Origin: Chloroflexota bacterium
Lineage (GTDB): Bacteria; Chloroflexota; Dehalococcoidia; DSTF01; RBG-16-68-14
Reading direction: 5' to 3'
DNA: 15,101 nucleotides
Assembly: GCA_022563135.1 (NCBI GenBank)
Contig: JADFNZ010000025.1
Coordinates: 1-15,101, forward strand
Shown here: positions 14,001-15,101 of the stretch, piece after piece
Layout: every line of letters begins with the position of its first letter
How positions within the stretch are numbered: position 1 is the stretch's first letter
Notes under the pieces: generated by a model
What the model was told of the DNA's origin: nothing
Seen by the model: the letters and a program-made list of their open reading frames with translations, nothing else
Databases searched by the model: none
Position numbers and translations under genes: made by a program

Positions 14001-15101
14001 TGGGCGGCATCGTGGCGAGCGTCGGCGGGCTGAAGGCGTGGCTCTTCGATGGCGCGACCGTTCCGCTCGCGCCAGACTGGTACTGGGCGCCGAGCCGCGT
14101 CGTCGAGGGCACGACGATCACGGAGTTCCCGTTCTTCACCTTCCTCTTCGCGGACCTGCACGCGCACATGATGGCGATCCCGTTCGCGATCACCTCGCTG
14201 GGCGTGGGGCTGGCCGTCATCCTGAACGCGACACGCCTCATGCGTGAGAGCGAGACCTATCGCCGCTGGGCCGGCTGGGGCCTCGTCGTCGCGCTGGCGC
14301 TCGTCGTGGGCGCGCTGCGTTGGATCAACTCCTGGGACTATCCGCCGTTCCTGATCATGGGGCTGGTGGCGATCGTCATCGCGGAGCGGATGGCGGAGCG
14401 GCGGTTCAGCGCGCGCATGTTCTGGCAGACTGTGATGAAGGTGGGTGCCTTCGTCGTCCTCTCGGTCCTACTCTTCCTGCCCTTCCAGCAGAACTATCAG
14501 CTCCCCGCCACCGGCTTCAATCAGCCCGAGGTGCGGGAGACGACGGCGTTCAGCCAGTATCTCATCCACTTCGGCGTGTTGCTCTTCCTTACCGGAGGTT
14601 TCATCGCCCTCCTCGCCTCACGGGGCGTGAAGCGCTGGGGCCCGCGCCGCTTCTTCGCACGGCTGACACTGGTCTTCATGGTGTTGGTGGTGGCGGGCGC
14701 GGTCTTCGCCGCCTGGATCGGCAGCGCGATCAATGCCTCGCCGCTCGACTTCACGATCAGGGGGCTCTCTGCGGGCGGCTTCCTGCGTGATGTCTTCGCG
14801 GGCATCTTCAACCCGCTGCCGGGCCCGCCGCCCGTGGACGCCTCCGCCGGCAACCAGGACACCAGCCAGGCGACGCCGGTGGTGGCGTTCGCGCTCTTCG
14901 GCCTGGCGGCGCTGGCCGTTGTCGCGTGGCTGGGGATGCGCCGGCTGCGCGCTGACACCGCCGTGCGGCTCTTCGTCATCGGCATGGTCGCGCTGGCGAT
15001 GCTGCTGAGCTTGGGCGTGGAGATCGCGGAGCTGGACGGCGGCGGCCGCATGAACACGATTTTCAAGTTCTACCTGCACGTCTGGGTACTGCTGTCGGCG
15101 G
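11066..15101 (+). CDS. Giant membrane protein: GT-C-like N-terminal half plus Chlor_Arch_YYY (DUF2298) half, 3' end cut by window edge
   Basis: The frame is open from the ATG at 11066 to the window edge, at least 1345 residues. A ~47-residue cytosolic N-terminus leads to TM1 (~48-68), followed by a first outer loop with NNLHPDERH (79-86) like the acidic catalytic loop of GT-C/PMT-type (GT39/GT83) glycosyltransferases, and then many membrane helices to ~residue 500. A soluble stretch (~520-700) follows. The second membrane half carries [11 protein letters not shown] with Tyr872-874, the signature that names the Chlor_Arch_YYY family, and FADLHAHMM with Asp1030, His1032 and His1034, matching its DLHxH motif. 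These proteins are thought to act as membrane glycosyltransferases with polyprenyl-phosphate sugar donors, but no substrate is proven. A start ATG without a ribosome site is a minor doubt; no stop codon is seen in this window. Confidence 0.85.
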   Translation, partial: MSEQREPRDEPAARLQHEAAKGGAVPWRRPQVNEIRQTLARPWTVSVPSSLVTVVVLGTILIFAVILRFTGLDWDDGNNLHPDERHIVSTISNENFQVPDSIGAYFDSETSSLNPYNLVPSFVYGTVPIFAGEIAGNLSDSFGFGDRSGYDSFTVVGRFLSALADVGSVLLAFFIGRRLFGRWAGLLAALLYAFAALPIQHAHFFVVDPFVTFFGSAAVYFAIRIVQDGRKRDYALAGLMVGLATASKITAVSLMPVVLLAATIRAWPAIDATARALWQTLLTGAAKAARRIEPTRSVGRLVLGSLAALFVAFIAFRIGQPNAFNAPGWGDLLFWNIDLDSRFVQDYRNQRALLDGAAWPPNVQWIGRTSWLWPLEQMIVWGMGPALGVAAWLGFLYFGWRAFARKAAVLLVPLAWVGGYFFVMGGQFALYIRYFLPLYPTLAVFAAGLLIAAWSWAAKAELGDAAGRLLQPVRGVIPIVVRTAVVAVPVLTILWGLAYFNIYTQPMTRVEASAWIFTNVPAGSTIAGEHWDDKLPVAVPGVESVQYNHVEFTNYELDNEVKVATLLDNLDRTDYIILASDRLSQTIPRVPANYPVTTRYYETLFNGDLGFEMVARFTSYPTVLGISIPDGGAEEAWTVYDHPPVSIFQKTGDYSHTRAVTVLGADGFIDGVGLNPKDADQNALLLSPADFAVQQQGGTFSEIFDEGSIANKLPLWTWLFVVELIAFAMLPLGLVLFRALPDRGYLLSKPLGFLVLGHFVWLGSSLKVFDFTRSTITLALLLMLLIGAVVAYLTRESLLQFVRTRWRSILMWESLFLGAFLLFYIIRLNNPDLWQHPLGGEKPMDFAYLNAVIRSTSMPPLDPWFAGGYINYYYFGQFLTATLTKFTGILPEVSYNLAIPLFFSLAVGATYSLVYNLAEATRRFMKRRPRGGRIGPRGPILAGFGAVLLMLIAGNLGGADQLVNNLSAVSPWHVDLPVLGGIVASVGGLKAWLFDGATVPLAPDWYWAPSRVVEGTTITEFPFFTFLFADLHAHMMAIPFAITSLGVGLAVILNATRLMRESETYRRWAGWGLVVALALVVGALRWINSWDYPPFLIMGLVAIVIAERMAERRFSARMFWQTVMKVGAFVVLSVLLFLPFQQNYQLPATGFNQPEVRETTAFSQYLIHFGVLLFLTGGFIALLASRGVKRWGPRRFFARLTLVFMVLVVAGAVFAAWIGSAINASPLDFTIRGLSAGGFLRDVFAGIFNPLPGPPPVDASAGNQDTSQATPVVAFALFGLAALAVVAWLGMRRLRADTAVRLFVIGMVALAMLLSLGVEIAELDGGGRMNTIFKFYLHVWVLLSA

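Noticed and set aside
1..15101. CRISPR arrays, rRNA, tRNA and intact insertion sequences
   Set aside because: I saw no regularly spaced repeats, no tRNA-like cloverleaf or CCA-end segment, no rRNA core sequence and no transposase motifs.

Overview
This is a high-GC bacterial window, most likely from a member of the Chloroflexota, possibly Dehalococcoidia-like. The best clue is the last gene, a huge multispanning membrane protein with the YYY and DLHxH signatures of the Chlor_Arch_YYY (DUF2298) family, known mainly from Chloroflexi and archaea. The secreted proteases, cupredoxin lipoprotein, nitrilase and HExxH/immune-inhibitor-A-like protein fit but do not prove this. Most genes are chromosomal and compact, with 4-base stop/start overlaps. 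Three stretches are visibly richer in A+T.

Layout. (1) 1-767, minus strand: a LOG/TIGR00725-type nucleotide-binding protein overlaps by 4 bp a PaaI-like hotdog thioesterase that runs off the left edge. (2) 777-1501: a small lower-GC exported or membrane protein (1011-1391) lies between two imperfect copies of a ~40 bp direct repeat. (3) 1508-3557, minus strand: a two-gene operon of a SAM methyltransferase followed 10 bp later by a nitrilase with a complete Glu-Lys-Cys triad. (4) 3645-5161: a lower-GC accessory island. It starts with a broken 3' piece of ridA and carries a PBECR-like nuclease candidate followed by an overlapping DUF2283-like protein (a possible toxin-antitoxin pair). Divergent from these is a small coiled-coil/HARE-HTH-type protein; the two units share a symmetrical promoter region. 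The island ends at a hairpin beside the intact ridA. (5) 5221-8421, minus strand: an operon of a Xer-type tyrosine recombinase, a secreted HExxH metalloprotease-like lipoprotein and ridA, with overlapping reading frames. (6) 8660-9406, plus strand: a Rad52-like single-strand annealing protein candidate whose promoter has a LexA/DinR-like box over its -10 element. (7) 9479-10932: type I GAPDH, then a cupredoxin lipoprotein. (8) 11066 to the right edge: the giant GT-C-like plus YYY membrane protein, incomplete.

How it fits together. The minus-strand order xerC/D - protease - ridA - methyltransferase - nitrilase looks like an older continuous gene string. It was interrupted when the accessory island entered at the 3' end of ridA, leaving an intact ridA on one side and a displaced, decayed 3' end on the other. 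The most promising accessory system is the island's three-gene unit (nuclease candidate, DUF2283 partner, divergent winged-helix protein). The second is the likely damage-inducible annealing protein. Functions of the small accessory proteins are inferred from remembered family motifs, with no database search.
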